A stretch of DNA of 59,119 bases from Limisoma sp963590405 (GTDB taxonomy: Bacteria > Bacteroidota > Bacteroidia > Bacteroidales > Muribaculaceae), in NCBI GenBank assembly GCA_963590405.1, contig CAVAPE010000006.1, positions 1 to 59,119 on the forward strand. Reading direction: 5' to 3'. Positions 25,087-32,834 of this stretch are shown here, in pieces. Made by a program: the position numbers and the translations under genes. The notes below the pieces were generated by a model. That model did not search any database. It saw only the letters and a program-made list of their open reading frames with translations, and was not told the DNA's origin. How positions within the stretch are numbered: the stretch's first letter is position 1; every line of letters starts with the position of its first letter.

Positions 25087-25629
25087 ATGAAAGAACTGAA
25101 AGGAACAAAAACCGAGGCTAATCTTCAAGCCGCTTTTGCCGGCGAATCGCAAGCCACAAATAAATATGCCTACTACGCATCGAAGGCTAAAAAAGACGGC
25201 TACGTGCAGATTGCAGCCATCTTTGAAGAGACTATGGGCAACGAGCGCGAACACGCTAAAATGTGGTTCAAACTGCTCCACGACGGCGCAGTGCCCGACA
25301 CTATGACCAACCTTGCCGACGCTGCTGCCGGCGAGAACTTCGAATGGACCGACATGTATGCCACTTTCGCTCGCGAGGCTCGCGAAGAGGGCTTCGACCA
25401 CATCGCCGAACTCTTTGAGGGCGTGGGCGCAATCGAGAAACGCCACGAGGAGCGCTACCGCAAACTGCTGAAGAACATCGAAGACAAGGTGGTGTTCTCT
25501 CGCGACGGCGACTGCATCTGGCAGTGCCTCAACTGCGGACACATCCACATCGGCAAGGAAGCACCAGAGGTTTGCCCCGTATGCGCGCATCCAAAGGCAT
25601 ACTTCGCCCTCGCCGCCGACAACTACTAA
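25087..25629 (+). CDS. rbr: Rubrerythrin
   Basis: This 180-residue non-haem diiron protein reduces hydrogen peroxide in anaerobes. An N-terminal four-helix ferritin-like domain carries the diiron ligands in NLQAAFAGESQATNKY, EETMGNEREHAKMWFK and GVGAIEKRHEERYRK. A C-terminal rubredoxin-like domain has CLNCGHIH and CPVCAHP (about 146-170) for one iron. The length is slightly short but normal for the family. A terminator follows. Confidence 0.95.
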   Translation: MKELKGTKTEANLQAAFAGESQATNKYAYYASKAKKDGYVQIAAIFEETMGNEREHAKMWFKLLHDGAVPDTMTNLADAAAGENFEWTDMYATFAREAREEGFDHIAELFEGVGAIEKRHEERYRKLLKNIEDKVVFSRDGDCIWQCLNCGHIHIGKEAPEVCPVCAHPKAYFALAADNY

Positions 25630-25656
25630 TATCGGTATCACCTAATGCTAAGTTAC

Positions 25657-25696
25657 ACCAGCCCGACTGCCCCCAGCCGGGCTGGTTTCGTTTTTT
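25657..25696 (+). terminator. Terminator after rubrerythrin
   Basis: ACCAGCCCG (25657-25665) pairs with CGGGCTGGT (25678-25686), followed by TTCGTTTTTT. Confidence 0.85.
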
Positions 25697-25817
25697 CCCC
25701 CCCCAAAAAAAAAGGAGCGAGGAGAGGAGAAAGAGAATGGAAGAAGAATGAGAGATAAGAGAGTGACGGGTGAGCGTATAATAGTGCCTCGGCGGTGGCG
25801 TGGGGGGTGTAATAGGC

Positions 25818-25906
25818 TTGCACTATCTTTGAATAAGATAGGCTGCGCCTCGGCAAAGAAAATTGAGCGAGCTTGAATGTTTTGCACTCGATTTGCACTA
25901 TCTTTG
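25818..25906 (+). promoter_or_regulatory. Duplicated promoter-like module before the UPF0104 gene
   Basis: The 14-mer TTGCACTATCTTTG occurs twice, at 25818-25831 and 25893-25906, 75 bases apart. Each copy ends in a TATCTTTG box that matches the Bacteroidetes -7 consensus. The first copy sits in a small palindrome CTATCTT-TGAAT-AAGATAG (25824-25842). The second box lies 16 bases before the likely TTG start at 25923. The unit has the look of an interspersed Bacteroidales repeat. Confidence 0.5.
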
Positions 25907-25922
25907 CAAAAATATTGAAAAA

Positions 25923-26963
25923 TTGGACAAGAATAAGATAAAGAAATCATTAGGGACGGTCTGCAAGATTGTCATTCCGCTGGTTATCGGGGTGGGACTG
26001 TTTTACTGGCTTTACACTAACGTTGACGTGCAACAGATGAAGGATGTGATGCGCTACGACGTGAACTACTCATGGATAATCCTGATGCTCGTGATTTCCA
26101 CCTTCAGCCATGTGTTCCGCGCCATGCGCTGGCGGCTGCAACTGCGCGCCTTGGGCATCAACGCTCCGCTGGCGGAACTCGTTGTGTCGATCTTCGGTAC
26201 CTACGCCGTCAACCTTGTGTTTCCGCGCCTCGGTGAGGTGTGGCGTTGCGGCTACATTGCGCGCCGGCAGAAGGCGCCGTTCACCAAGGTGGTGGGCTCG
26301 ATGGTTGCCGACCGCTTGACCGATTCGGTGACAGTGCTCACGCTCACGCTCGTGATGATGGGTTTGGCGTGGTCAGCATTCTCTAAATTCTTCGACGCCT
26401 TCCCGCAGGTGAAGGACGGCATCTTCAACACCGTCACTTCGCCCACCACATGGCTCAGCCTCGCCGCGGCGGTGATTGTCCTCGTGGCTCTCTTCAAACT
26501 GGGCAAGCGCTTCACCTTCATCCGTAAAATAGACAACGCCATAGCCGGTCTGTGGCAAGGCTTCTACGGCATCACGAAGATGAAGGGCAAAGGCATGTTT
26601 CTTGTCTACACGCTCCTCATCTGGGGGTGCTACTTCATGCAACTTTATGTGTGCTTCTTCGCCTTCCCGTTCACCCGCGACCTCGGCATCGTGTGCGCTC
26701 TGGTGTGCTTCGTGCTGAGCAGCATCTCGATGGGCATACCCACCAACGGCGGACTCGGGGCATGGCACATAGCAATAATTTTCGGCCTTTCGCTCTACGG
26801 TGTAGGCAAATTCTCCACTGGCAATCTCGACCCCAACGCCACGGCTTTCGCCATGCTCGTGTGGGGCACGCAGACGCTACTCCTGATTGCACTCGGCATC
26901 TATTCCTACATCTACATCGTGACCCACCGGTCGAAGAAATCAATCACTGACAAGAAAAATTAG
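25923..26963 (+). CDS. UPF0104/LPG-synthase-type flippase membrane protein
   Basis: This protein of 346 residues has about eight hydrophobic segments and belongs to the UPF0104 (lysylphosphatidylglycerol synthase TM region) family. Motifs are AMRWRLQLRALG, FGTYAVNLVFPRLGEVWRC and SISMGIPTNGGLGAWHIAI. There is no C-terminal synthetase domain, so it is a stand-alone membrane domain; its substrate is unknown. The frame is open from a TTG at 25863, but that would place the -7 box inside the gene. I prefer the TTG at 25923 (LDKNKIKKSLG). No ATG is available before the first helix. The next gene follows after 6 bases. Confidence 0.8.
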   Translation: MDKNKIKKSLGTVCKIVIPLVIGVGLFYWLYTNVDVQQMKDVMRYDVNYSWIILMLVISTFSHVFRAMRWRLQLRALGINAPLAELVVSIFGTYAVNLVFPRLGEVWRCGYIARRQKAPFTKVVGSMVADRLTDSVTVLTLTLVMMGLAWSAFSKFFDAFPQVKDGIFNTVTSPTTWLSLAAAVIVLVALFKLGKRFTFIRKIDNAIAGLWQGFYGITKMKGKGMFLVYTLLIWGCYFMQLYVCFFAFPFTRDLGIVCALVCFVLSSISMGIPTNGGLGAWHIAIIFGLSLYGVGKFSTGNLDPNATAFAMLVWGTQTLLLIALGIYSYIYIVTHRSKKSITDKKN

Positions 26964-26969
26964 GAAATT

Positions 26970-27572
26970 ATGGCACTAAACCTCAACGATTATTTCGACG
27001 AAAACGAGGCTGAAGAGACGGAGGTTCAACCCTCCGAGGAAATCAGTGAAGAGGCGGCTTCCCAGAAGCAAGCAGACGACGAGGAAGAAGCCTACCGCAG
27101 GGACTTCATCGTGACCAACGGACAGCGCCGCCGCAAGCGTTTCCGCCGCATCGCCATCATCGTCGCTGCCGTGGTGGTGGTTGCCATCCTTGTCAACGTG
27201 CTTTTCATCTCCAAGAAGGTGGACAAAGGCTGCATCCGCGGCTATCTGGTGAAGATGGAACTGTGCGACGGCGTGTTTTTCGACTCCTACGAATGCACTA
27301 TGGTTGCCGACTATCCCGACCGTGTGGTCGACCCCTCAGAACTGATATTCAAGTTTTCCGTGCGCGACAACGCCCTCGGCAAGCGCATCCACAACGCCAT
27401 GAAGGGCGACAGCCTGCTGCTCGTCGACTATGTGCAGTACTCGACGAAGATGCCGTGGCGCGGCAACACCGACATCCTCGTAGACAGCGCCATCGTGGTC
27501 AGTGCTACGCCAGTGTCGCGCAGCATCCAGCAAGTACACACCGACAGCGCTGCTCAGCAGAAGCAGAATTAA
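26970..27572 (+). CDS. Single-pass membrane protein of unknown function
   Basis: This 200-residue protein has an acidic cytoplasmic N-terminus (1-45), a basic stop (GQRRRKRFRR, 51-60), one membrane helix (61-80) and an extracytoplasmic domain (about 85-185) with CIRGYLVKMELCDGVFFDSYEC. I do not recognise a named function. It starts 6 bases after the UPF0104 gene, so the two are probably one operon and may work together at the inner membrane. Confidence 0.78.
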   Translation: MALNLNDYFDENEAEETEVQPSEEISEEAASQKQADDEEEAYRRDFIVTNGQRRRKRFRRIAIIVAAVVVVAILVNVLFISKKVDKGCIRGYLVKMELCDGVFFDSYECTMVADYPDRVVDPSELIFKFSVRDNALGKRIHNAMKGDSLLLVDYVQYSTKMPWRGNTDILVDSAIVVSATPVSRSIQQVHTDSAAQQKQN

Positions 27573-27631
27573 CATCACACACATATACCTCTCTTTTCCC
27601 CTTTTCGCAACCGCGCGATAGAGGGGCAGCG

Positions 27632-27639
27632 TAATTTTG
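27632..27639 (+). promoter_or_regulatory. Candidate -7 box of the holin-M15 pair
   Basis: TAATTTTG on the plus strand, 26 bases before the holin ATG. It implies independent transcription of the lysis-type pair. Confidence 0.5.
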
Positions 27640-27665
27640 TCGCTAAACAAATAATCTTTATACTT

Positions 27666-28139
27666 ATGGAAAACACAAATCCCCTTTTTGTAGCCGAATT
27701 GGCGAGGCTCTGGTGGCTCATCGGCGTGGTTGTAGCAGAGTATGTGCTCGTGCTTGCCGCCGTGGGTGCCGACATGGCAAGCGGCATACGCAAGGCACGC
27801 CGCCGCGGCGAAGCAACCCGTAGCCGTGCGTTGCGGCGCACCGTAGACAAACTGGCGCGCTACTACAACGTGCTGGTGGTGCTCACCGTGGTCGACGCCA
27901 TGCAGATTGCCGGCGCATGGTTTCTGCGCGCCGTGGAAGGCTACGCCGTGCCCACCGTGCCACTGTTCACCCTCCTCGGATCGATCGGCATGGCGATAAT
28001 CGAAGTGAAAAGCATCTTCGAGAAAGGCTCCGACAAGGAGCGCAACGACGTTGGCGAACTCCTCGACCTCCTCGAGTCAGCCACAGGCAACAGTCAACTG
28101 CAGAAAATCATTGAAAACATCAAAACCTTAAAGAAATGA
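27666..28139 (+). CDS. Phage holin family protein
   Basis: This 157-residue protein resembles the toxin-secretion/phage-lysis holin family (Phage_holin_4 type). It has hydrophobic helices at about 13-37, 72-90 and 96-118, a conserved basic stretch between the first two (GIRKARRRGEATRSRALRRT), then a charged C-terminal tail (about 118-157). In phages this class makes membrane holes that let endolysin reach the wall. Its last 4 bases overlap the start of the M15 peptidase gene (ATGA), an arrangement typical of lysis cassettes. No other phage genes adjoin it. Confidence 0.75.
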   Translation: MENTNPLFVAELARLWWLIGVVVAEYVLVLAAVGADMASGIRKARRRGEATRSRALRRTVDKLARYYNVLVVLTVVDAMQIAGAWFLRAVEGYAVPTVPLFTLLGSIGMAIIEVKSIFEKGSDKERNDVGELLDLLESATGNSQLQKIIENIKTLKK

Positions 28140-28489
28140 AGTATTTTACCATCGACGAACTCACATCGTCAGCCACCGCAAGCCGCTACGGCATCGTAAA
28201 CATCCCCAATGCAGAACAAGTGCGCAATCTGGAGTATCTCGCCACCGAGGTGCTCGACAAGGCAAGAGAACGCCTTGGAATGCCCATCTACGTGAATAGC
28301 GGCTACCGCTGTCGCAAACTCAACAGCCAAGTGGGCGGCGCTGCAAAGTCCTACCACATGCAAGGACGCGCCGCCGACCTCGACACCCGCAACGGCAACA
28401 ACCGCCGCCTCTACGAAATCCTGCGCACACTTCCCCACACCGAACTGCTATGGGAGCAGGGCGGACGTTGGATTCACGTGGCACTTTAG
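28136..28489 (+). CDS. M15-family peptidase (endolysin-like D-Ala-D-Ala carboxypeptidase)
   Basis: This 117-residue protein is a complete single Peptidase_M15_3 domain. The zinc site is visible as YHMQGRAADL (H and D) and the final RWIHVAL (H). GYRCRKLNSQVGGAAKSYH is the family signature. It has no signal peptide, as expected for an endolysin that depends on the holin encoded immediately upstream with a 4-base overlap. It is convergent with the C92-type gene, with 3' ends overlapping by 4 bases. Confidence 0.88.
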   Translation: MKYFTIDELTSSATASRYGIVNIPNAEQVRNLEYLATEVLDKARERLGMPIYVNSGYRCRKLNSQVGGAAKSYHMQGRAADLDTRNGNNRRLYEILRTLPHTELLWEQGGRWIHVAL

Positions 28490-29100
28490 CGCACAATGCG
28501 CACCACTTTCAGCAGCGGAAACCGCGCCATGTCGTTAGGATTAGTGCCCGGCACACCCTCAGGTATAGGTTCGCCAAGACGCTTGAATGCGTCCACCCAA
28601 AACTGCGGCATCGTGCCGTCGGCAGCGCGGAAACGCATCGGTTTCGTAGGGAAAATGCGCGAGCCGTCGCTCCCTACAAACGACTCCTCAACCAACTCAG
28701 AGCAGTAGGTCTTGCCATTGTCCGGCCGATATGCCCAATCGTAGGGCTGCCCCAAGTGGGCTTCGGCGCGGGCAATGGCTTTTTCTACGGGATAGTCCAC
28801 GGAGAGCCGCTTCACCACCAGTCCGTTTTTCGCTCCGCGACAGAAATCCTTCCACGCAGTGCGCACCACGCCAGCCTTCGGCGCAGCCTCAACGACGTAG
28901 GGATGGCGGCGAGTGCCAGCAAACACCGCCACATGGTCGAACTGCAGCGAGTCGGCAGAGGCGGTTGCGCTGACAATGGCCTGCGACATGCTGCCGCCCG
29001 ACGCCACCACAAACACCAAGTCGCCCCGGCTCGGCGTCCATGCGCAAGCCGTGAGCACAACGGCAGAAACCGCCGCAAAGAGAATTTGGCTCACTTTCAT
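28486..29100 (-). CDS. Lipoprotein of the YiiX/YebB-like NlpC/P60 (C92) family
   Basis: This 204-residue protein has a lipobox (AVVLTAC at 14-20), so it is probably anchored to a membrane. The hydrolase domain has the permuted papain order: RGDLVFVVASGG, FDHVAVF (catalytic His) first, then KTYCSELVEESF (catalytic Cys) later. Members cleave amide bonds in peptidoglycan or lipids; the substrate here is unknown. Its promoter lies at 29117-29124. It faces the holin/M15 pair, so three possible wall-active or lysis-related proteins lie together. Confidence 0.82.
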   Translation of the reverse strand: MKVSQILFAAVSAVVLTACAWTPSRGDLVFVVASGGSMSQAIVSATASADSLQFDHVAVFAGTRRHPYVVEAAPKAGVVRTAWKDFCRGAKNGLVVKRLSVDYPVEKAIARAEAHLGQPYDWAYRPDNGKTYCSELVEESFVGSDGSRIFPTKPMRFRAADGTMPQFWVDAFKRLGEPIPEGVPGTNPNDMARFPLLKVVRIVR

Positions 29101-29116
29101 ATCCTTGTTTTGCTCG

Positions 29117-29124
29117 CAAAGTTA
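29117..29124 (-). promoter_or_regulatory. Candidate -7 box of the C92-type gene
   Basis: TAACTTTG on the minus strand, 17 bases upstream of the start codon. Confidence 0.5.
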
Positions 29125-29145
29125 CCAATTCTTGGCTAAATAAAA

Positions 29146-29172
29146 CGGGGACGGCCGCTATGACCGTCCCCG
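29146..29172. terminator. GC-rich hairpin, possible second terminator
   Basis: CGGGGACGG (29146-29154) pairs with CCGTCCCCG (29164-29172). On the minus strand it is followed by TTTTATTTA, and on the plus strand by CTATTTTG. It may back up the cysS terminator and insulate the C92-type gene. Confidence 0.6.
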
Positions 29173-29301
29173 CTATTTTGTCGTTTCGCATCCATTCGAT
29201 ATTCGCATACTCCTTTTCAGTCAACGACGTAGGGAAATTTAGACTAAATGATTAAGGTTGAAGTGTACTTGCAAATTTATATTTTCGACCACACATAAAC
29301 A

Positions 29302-29345
29302 AAAAAAATCCGTTAAACCAATAATTGGCTTAACGGAATTTTTCA
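29302..29345 (-). terminator. Terminator after cysS
   Basis: CCGTTAA (29310-29316) pairs with TTAACGG (29330-29336). Read on the minus strand, the stem is followed by eight or nine T residues. Confidence 0.88.
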
Positions 29346-29370
29346 TTATTTAAACAAAATTATGCCATCC

Positions 29371-30852
29371 TTACTTTTTTAGCGACCATTCAAAGCCATC
29401 TTTGGTGTCCTTGATGTCGAACCCAATGGCAGCGAGGCGGTCGCGGATGAGGTCGGAAGTAGCCCAATCCTTCTTTGCTTTCGACTCCTTGCGGATTTCG
29501 AGCAGAAGGTCGATAGCCTTTTCAAACGGCTCAAGCGCCTGAGCATCGTCGCCCGATACGATTTCCGTGCGCACGCCGAGCACGTCGATGAGGAACGTCT
29601 GGAACAAGTCCTTCAGTTCGTTGATGTCCTCTTGCGTCAGCGTAGCCTTGCCGTCGTTCACCTGATTGATAACCTTGCAGGCATCAAACAGTTCGGCAAT
29701 GACCATCGGCGTGTTGAGGTCGTCGTTGATAGCGTCGTAGCACTTCTTGCGGAACTGCTTCACGTCGGCTGTCGATGCCTCTGACGGCTTCAGATCCTGC
29801 AGGCGGCGATAGCCGTCGACCATGCGGTCGTAGGCCTTCTCGGCGGCTTTCAGCGCATCGTTGGAGAAGTCGACCGTGCCACGATAGTGAGCCTGAAGGA
29901 TGAAGAAACGTATCGTCATCGCCGAATAAGGCTGTTCGAGCAACTTATGCGACCCAGTGAAGAACTCTTCGAGGGTGATGAAGTTGCCGAGCGACTTACC
30001 CATCTTCTGGCCGTTGATGGTAATCATGTTGTTGTGCATCCAGTAGCGCACCGTCTCGTGCCCGTTGTGGGCAACAGATTGCGCTATCTCGCACTCGTGG
30101 TGAGGGAACATAAGGTCCATGCCGCCGCCGTGGATGTCGAACGTCTCGCCGAGGTATTTTTGCCCCATAGCCGAGCATTCGAGGTGCCATCCCGGGAAGC
30201 CGTCGCTCCATGGCGAAGGCCAGCGCATGATGTGTTCAGGCGAGGCTTTCTTCCAGAGGGCGAAGTCGCATGGCGCATGCTTCTCCGTCTGGCCGTCGAG
30301 TTCGCGGGTGGTGTTGAGCAACTCGTCGATGTTGCGTCCCGAGAGTTTGCCGTAGTGGAAGTCCTTGTTGTACTTAACCACGTCGAAGTACACCGAACCG
30401 TTGCTCTCGTAGGCGTAGCCCGCTTTGAGTATCAGTTTGATGTATTCAATCTGCTCGATGATGTGCCCCGAAGCGTGAGGCTCGATGCTTGGCGAAAGCA
30501 CGTTGAGAGCCTCCATAGCCTTGTGGTAGCGGTTGGTGTAGAACTGAGCGATTTCCATCGGCTCCAGTTGTTCCAGCCGTGCTTTTTTCTCAATTTTGTC
30601 CTCTCCCTCGTCGGCATCGTGCTCAAGGTGACCCACGTCGGTGATGTTGCGCACATAGCGCACCTTGTAGCCCAGATGCTTGAGATAGCGAAACAGCACG
30701 TCGAACGTGATTGCAGGACGTGTGTGTCCGAGATGCGGATCGCCGTAGACCGTAGGTCCGCACACATACATGCCCACATTGGGCGCATGCAGCGGCTCGA
30801 AGCGCTCCTTCTTGCGGGAGAGTGTGTTGTAGATAAACAACGGATTCTCCAT
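29371..30852 (-). CDS. cysS: Cysteinyl-tRNA synthetase
   Basis: This 493-residue class I synthetase charges tRNA-Cys. The motif MYVCGPTVYGDPHLGHTRPA carries the first zinc cysteine and the HIGH-type HLGH. GWHLECSAM supplies further zinc ligands, and KMGKSLGNF is the KMSKS loop. The C-terminal anticodon-binding domain ends in WSLKK. It is second in an operon with the DUF3467 gene (21-base gap) and is closed by a strong terminator. Confidence 0.96.
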   Translation of the reverse strand: MENPLFIYNTLSRKKERFEPLHAPNVGMYVCGPTVYGDPHLGHTRPAITFDVLFRYLKHLGYKVRYVRNITDVGHLEHDADEGEDKIEKKARLEQLEPMEIAQFYTNRYHKAMEALNVLSPSIEPHASGHIIEQIEYIKLILKAGYAYESNGSVYFDVVKYNKDFHYGKLSGRNIDELLNTTRELDGQTEKHAPCDFALWKKASPEHIMRWPSPWSDGFPGWHLECSAMGQKYLGETFDIHGGGMDLMFPHHECEIAQSVAHNGHETVRYWMHNNMITINGQKMGKSLGNFITLEEFFTGSHKLLEQPYSAMTIRFFILQAHYRGTVDFSNDALKAAEKAYDRMVDGYRRLQDLKPSEASTADVKQFRKKCYDAINDDLNTPMVIAELFDACKVINQVNDGKATLTQEDINELKDLFQTFLIDVLGVRTEIVSGDDAQALEPFEKAIDLLLEIRKESKAKKDWATSDLIRDRLAAIGFDIKDTKDGFEWSLKK

Positions 30853-30873
30853 AATCTCTTTAGTCTTGTTTTG

Positions 30874-31173
30874 TTATGCTTTGCCCATTGGCATGCCACC
30901 TTCAGGCTGTCCCTTAGGAGTGATAGTGCCGAAGTTGGCTTCGTATTTGCGGATGTTGTCCTGGAGTGCCATGAGGAGAGTCTTGGCGTTTTCAGGAGTC
31001 ATGATGATGCGGCTCTGCACGCGTGCTTGAGGTGCGTTAGGCACTACGCTTACAAAGTCCATGAAAAACTCGTTGACAGAGTGAGTGATGATGGCGAGGT
31101 TAGCGTATTTGCCTGATGCCATTTCCGGTGTCAATTCAATTTTTATCTCTCTTTGCTCGTTGTTTTCGCTCAT
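30874..31173 (-). CDS. DUF3467 protein
   Basis: This 99-residue protein of family DUF3467 is common in Bacteroidetes. Family features include IELTPEMASGKYANLAIITHS, FFMDFVSVVPNAPQARVQSRIIMTPENAK and the C-terminal LQDNIRKYEANFG. Its function is unknown. It precedes cysS and has its own promoter (31200-31231). Confidence 0.88.
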   Translation of the reverse strand: MSENNEQREIKIELTPEMASGKYANLAIITHSVNEFFMDFVSVVPNAPQARVQSRIIMTPENAKTLLMALQDNIRKYEANFGTITPKGQPEGGMPMGKA

Positions 31174-31199
31174 AATGTTTCAGTTTAAAAGTTTTAGTG

Positions 31200-31231
31200 C
31201 GAAATTAATAAAATCCGCGTAACCAGCCAAA
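31200..31231 (-). promoter_or_regulatory. Promoter of DUF3467-cysS (-33 TTTG, -7 TAATTTCG)
   Basis: On the minus strand TTTG (31228-31231) and TAATTTCG (31200-31207, one mismatch) are 20 bases apart. The box lies 27 bases before the start codon. Confidence 0.6.
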
Positions 31232-31342
31232 TTTTTTTGATGGCTAAGCCCATTCTGTCCATTATGCCTATTCAGCCCAAGGAAGCAAACCTGATTTAAG
31301 CATTTTTATGCGAAGAAATTACCCCTGTTTTGCGATATGCTC

Positions 31343-31350
31343 TATCTTTG
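31343..31350 (+). promoter_or_regulatory. Candidate -7 box of the DUF1573 operon
   Basis: TATCTTTG on the plus strand, 27 bases before the first DUF1573 start codon. Confidence 0.55.
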
Positions 31351-31376
31351 CATATTAAACCAAAGCGAAAGCCGAG

Positions 31377-31748
31377 ATGAAAAAATTGATTGTAATGCTT
31401 GTTGCCGTGCTCGCCTTCCTTCCGCTGATGGCTGGAGACAAGGCAGAAATCACTTTCGTGACCAAGACCCACGATTTCGGGTACGTCAAGGAGAAAGGCG
31501 GCGACGTGACATGCTATTTTGAATTCAAAAACACTGGCACCGAGCCGCTGATAATCCGCTCGGCGCGCACGTCGTGTGGCTGCACCAAGCCCGGCTATCC
31601 GCGCAAGCCCATAGCCGCCGGCGAGAGTTCGAAAATCAGCGTCACCTATATGCCCGACGGCCGTCGCGGCTCGTTCGACAAGACAGTCACCGTGGTGTCG
31701 AACGCAGGTGTATCTAATCTCAGAATCAAAGGCAACGTAATCCCATAG
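31377..31748 (+). CDS. Secreted DUF1573 protein (single domain)
   Basis: This 123-residue protein has a signal peptide (KKLIVMLVAVLAFLPLMAG) and one DUF1573 Ig-like domain. Typical features are THDFGYVKEKGGDVTCYFEFKNTGTEPLII, TSCGCTKPGYPRKPI and ISVTYMPDGRRGSFDKTVTV. It is presumably periplasmic or surface-exposed; its function is unknown. The second DUF1573 gene starts 4 bases later. Confidence 0.88.
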   Translation: MKKLIVMLVAVLAFLPLMAGDKAEITFVTKTHDFGYVKEKGGDVTCYFEFKNTGTEPLIIRSARTSCGCTKPGYPRKPIAAGESSKISVTYMPDGRRGSFDKTVTVVSNAGVSNLRIKGNVIP

Positions 31749-31752
31749 ACCC

Positions 31753-32808
31753 ATGCGCAGACTGCTCACATCACTACTCGCTGCAATCCTCGCCACGGCG
31801 GCTTATGCCACGGTGGAGTGGAACACTATGGAATGGGACTTCGGCACCATCAAGGAAGCCGACGGAAGCGTGCGCCACGACTTCGTGTGCCGCAACACGG
31901 GCACCGACACCGTGGAGATTACCAAGACACGCTCTTCGTGTGGCTGCACCACCGCCGACTACACCCACGGCAGCATCCTGCCAGGCGACAGCGCGCGCAT
32001 AACGCTGGAATTCAACCCGTCCTACCGTCCTGGAGCATTCACGAAGCATGTGGTGGTCTATATGGGCCAGGCATCCTATAAACTTCAACTGTCGGGCAAG
32101 GTCATCCCCGAGGGCGAAACCGTGGGGCGCATCTTCCCCGAAAAACTCGGCGACCTCCGGCTCACTGCGAAGACCGCCATCATCGGCGACGTGAAGGAAG
32201 GACACCGCCGCCTCGCCCCAATCAATGCCTACAACGCCAGCCGCGACACGCTGGTTCTGGCGTTTCGCTACGGCGATGCGCGCCTGTTTGTCGACTCCAA
32301 GCCAGTGATAGTCTATCCGAGCGAGATGACCGCCATCAGCGTAGCCCTCGAGTCGCGCCGCGGCGACGAGACAGGGCGCGTAGAAGTGCCCATCGAGGTG
32401 TATAGCGGTGACAAGCGTGAAGGCGTAATCACTGCCGTGGCGCAGATTGTGCCGGCAAACCCTGAGAAGGTCGACTATTCGGCTGCCCCGAAGATGAAGT
32501 TGGGTGCTGACCGCATCGACTTCACGCCGATAACCGCGAAGAAGCAAACGCGCAAGGTGAAAGTGGAGAATGTCGGCAAATCAGAACTGCACATCACCGG
32601 CGTAGGCTCGATGAGCGACGCCGTGACGGTGAAGAAATGGACAAAGACACTGAAGCCTGGCAAGAGCGGCGAGATTGTGGTGCAGTTCGACCCGTCGAAA
32701 CTCGCCGACGAGGGACTGCTCAACAGCAGCATCGTGGTGTTTACCAACGACCCGCTGCAAGCCACCGTGCAGGTGCGCACCGTCGGCGCTGAAGAGAAAC
32801 AACAATAA
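31753..32808 (+). CDS. Secreted DUF1573 protein (multi-domain)
   Basis: This 351-residue protein has a signal peptide (RRLLTSLLAAILATAAYA). The N-terminal DUF1573 domain (about 20-115) carries SSCGCTTADYTHGSILPGD. A middle domain follows, then a C-terminal Ig-like domain (about 250-345) with KVKVENVGKSELHITGVG and GEIVVQFDPSKLADEG. It is the second gene of a DUF1573 pair that precedes meaB. Confidence 0.87.
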   Translation: MRRLLTSLLAAILATAAYATVEWNTMEWDFGTIKEADGSVRHDFVCRNTGTDTVEITKTRSSCGCTTADYTHGSILPGDSARITLEFNPSYRPGAFTKHVVVYMGQASYKLQLSGKVIPEGETVGRIFPEKLGDLRLTAKTAIIGDVKEGHRRLAPINAYNASRDTLVLAFRYGDARLFVDSKPVIVYPSEMTAISVALESRRGDETGRVEVPIEVYSGDKREGVITAVAQIVPANPEKVDYSAAPKMKLGADRIDFTPITAKKQTRKVKVENVGKSELHITGVGSMSDAVTVKKWTKTLKPGKSGEIVVQFDPSKLADEGLLNSSIVVFTNDPLQATVQVRTVGAEEKQQ

Positions 32809-32834
32809 ACAAAAACACAATAAGACTCAACGAT

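Noticed and set aside
29887..31116. A 409-codon plus-strand frame across cysS and DUF3467
   Set aside because: It is antisense to two well-supported genes and spans their boundary.
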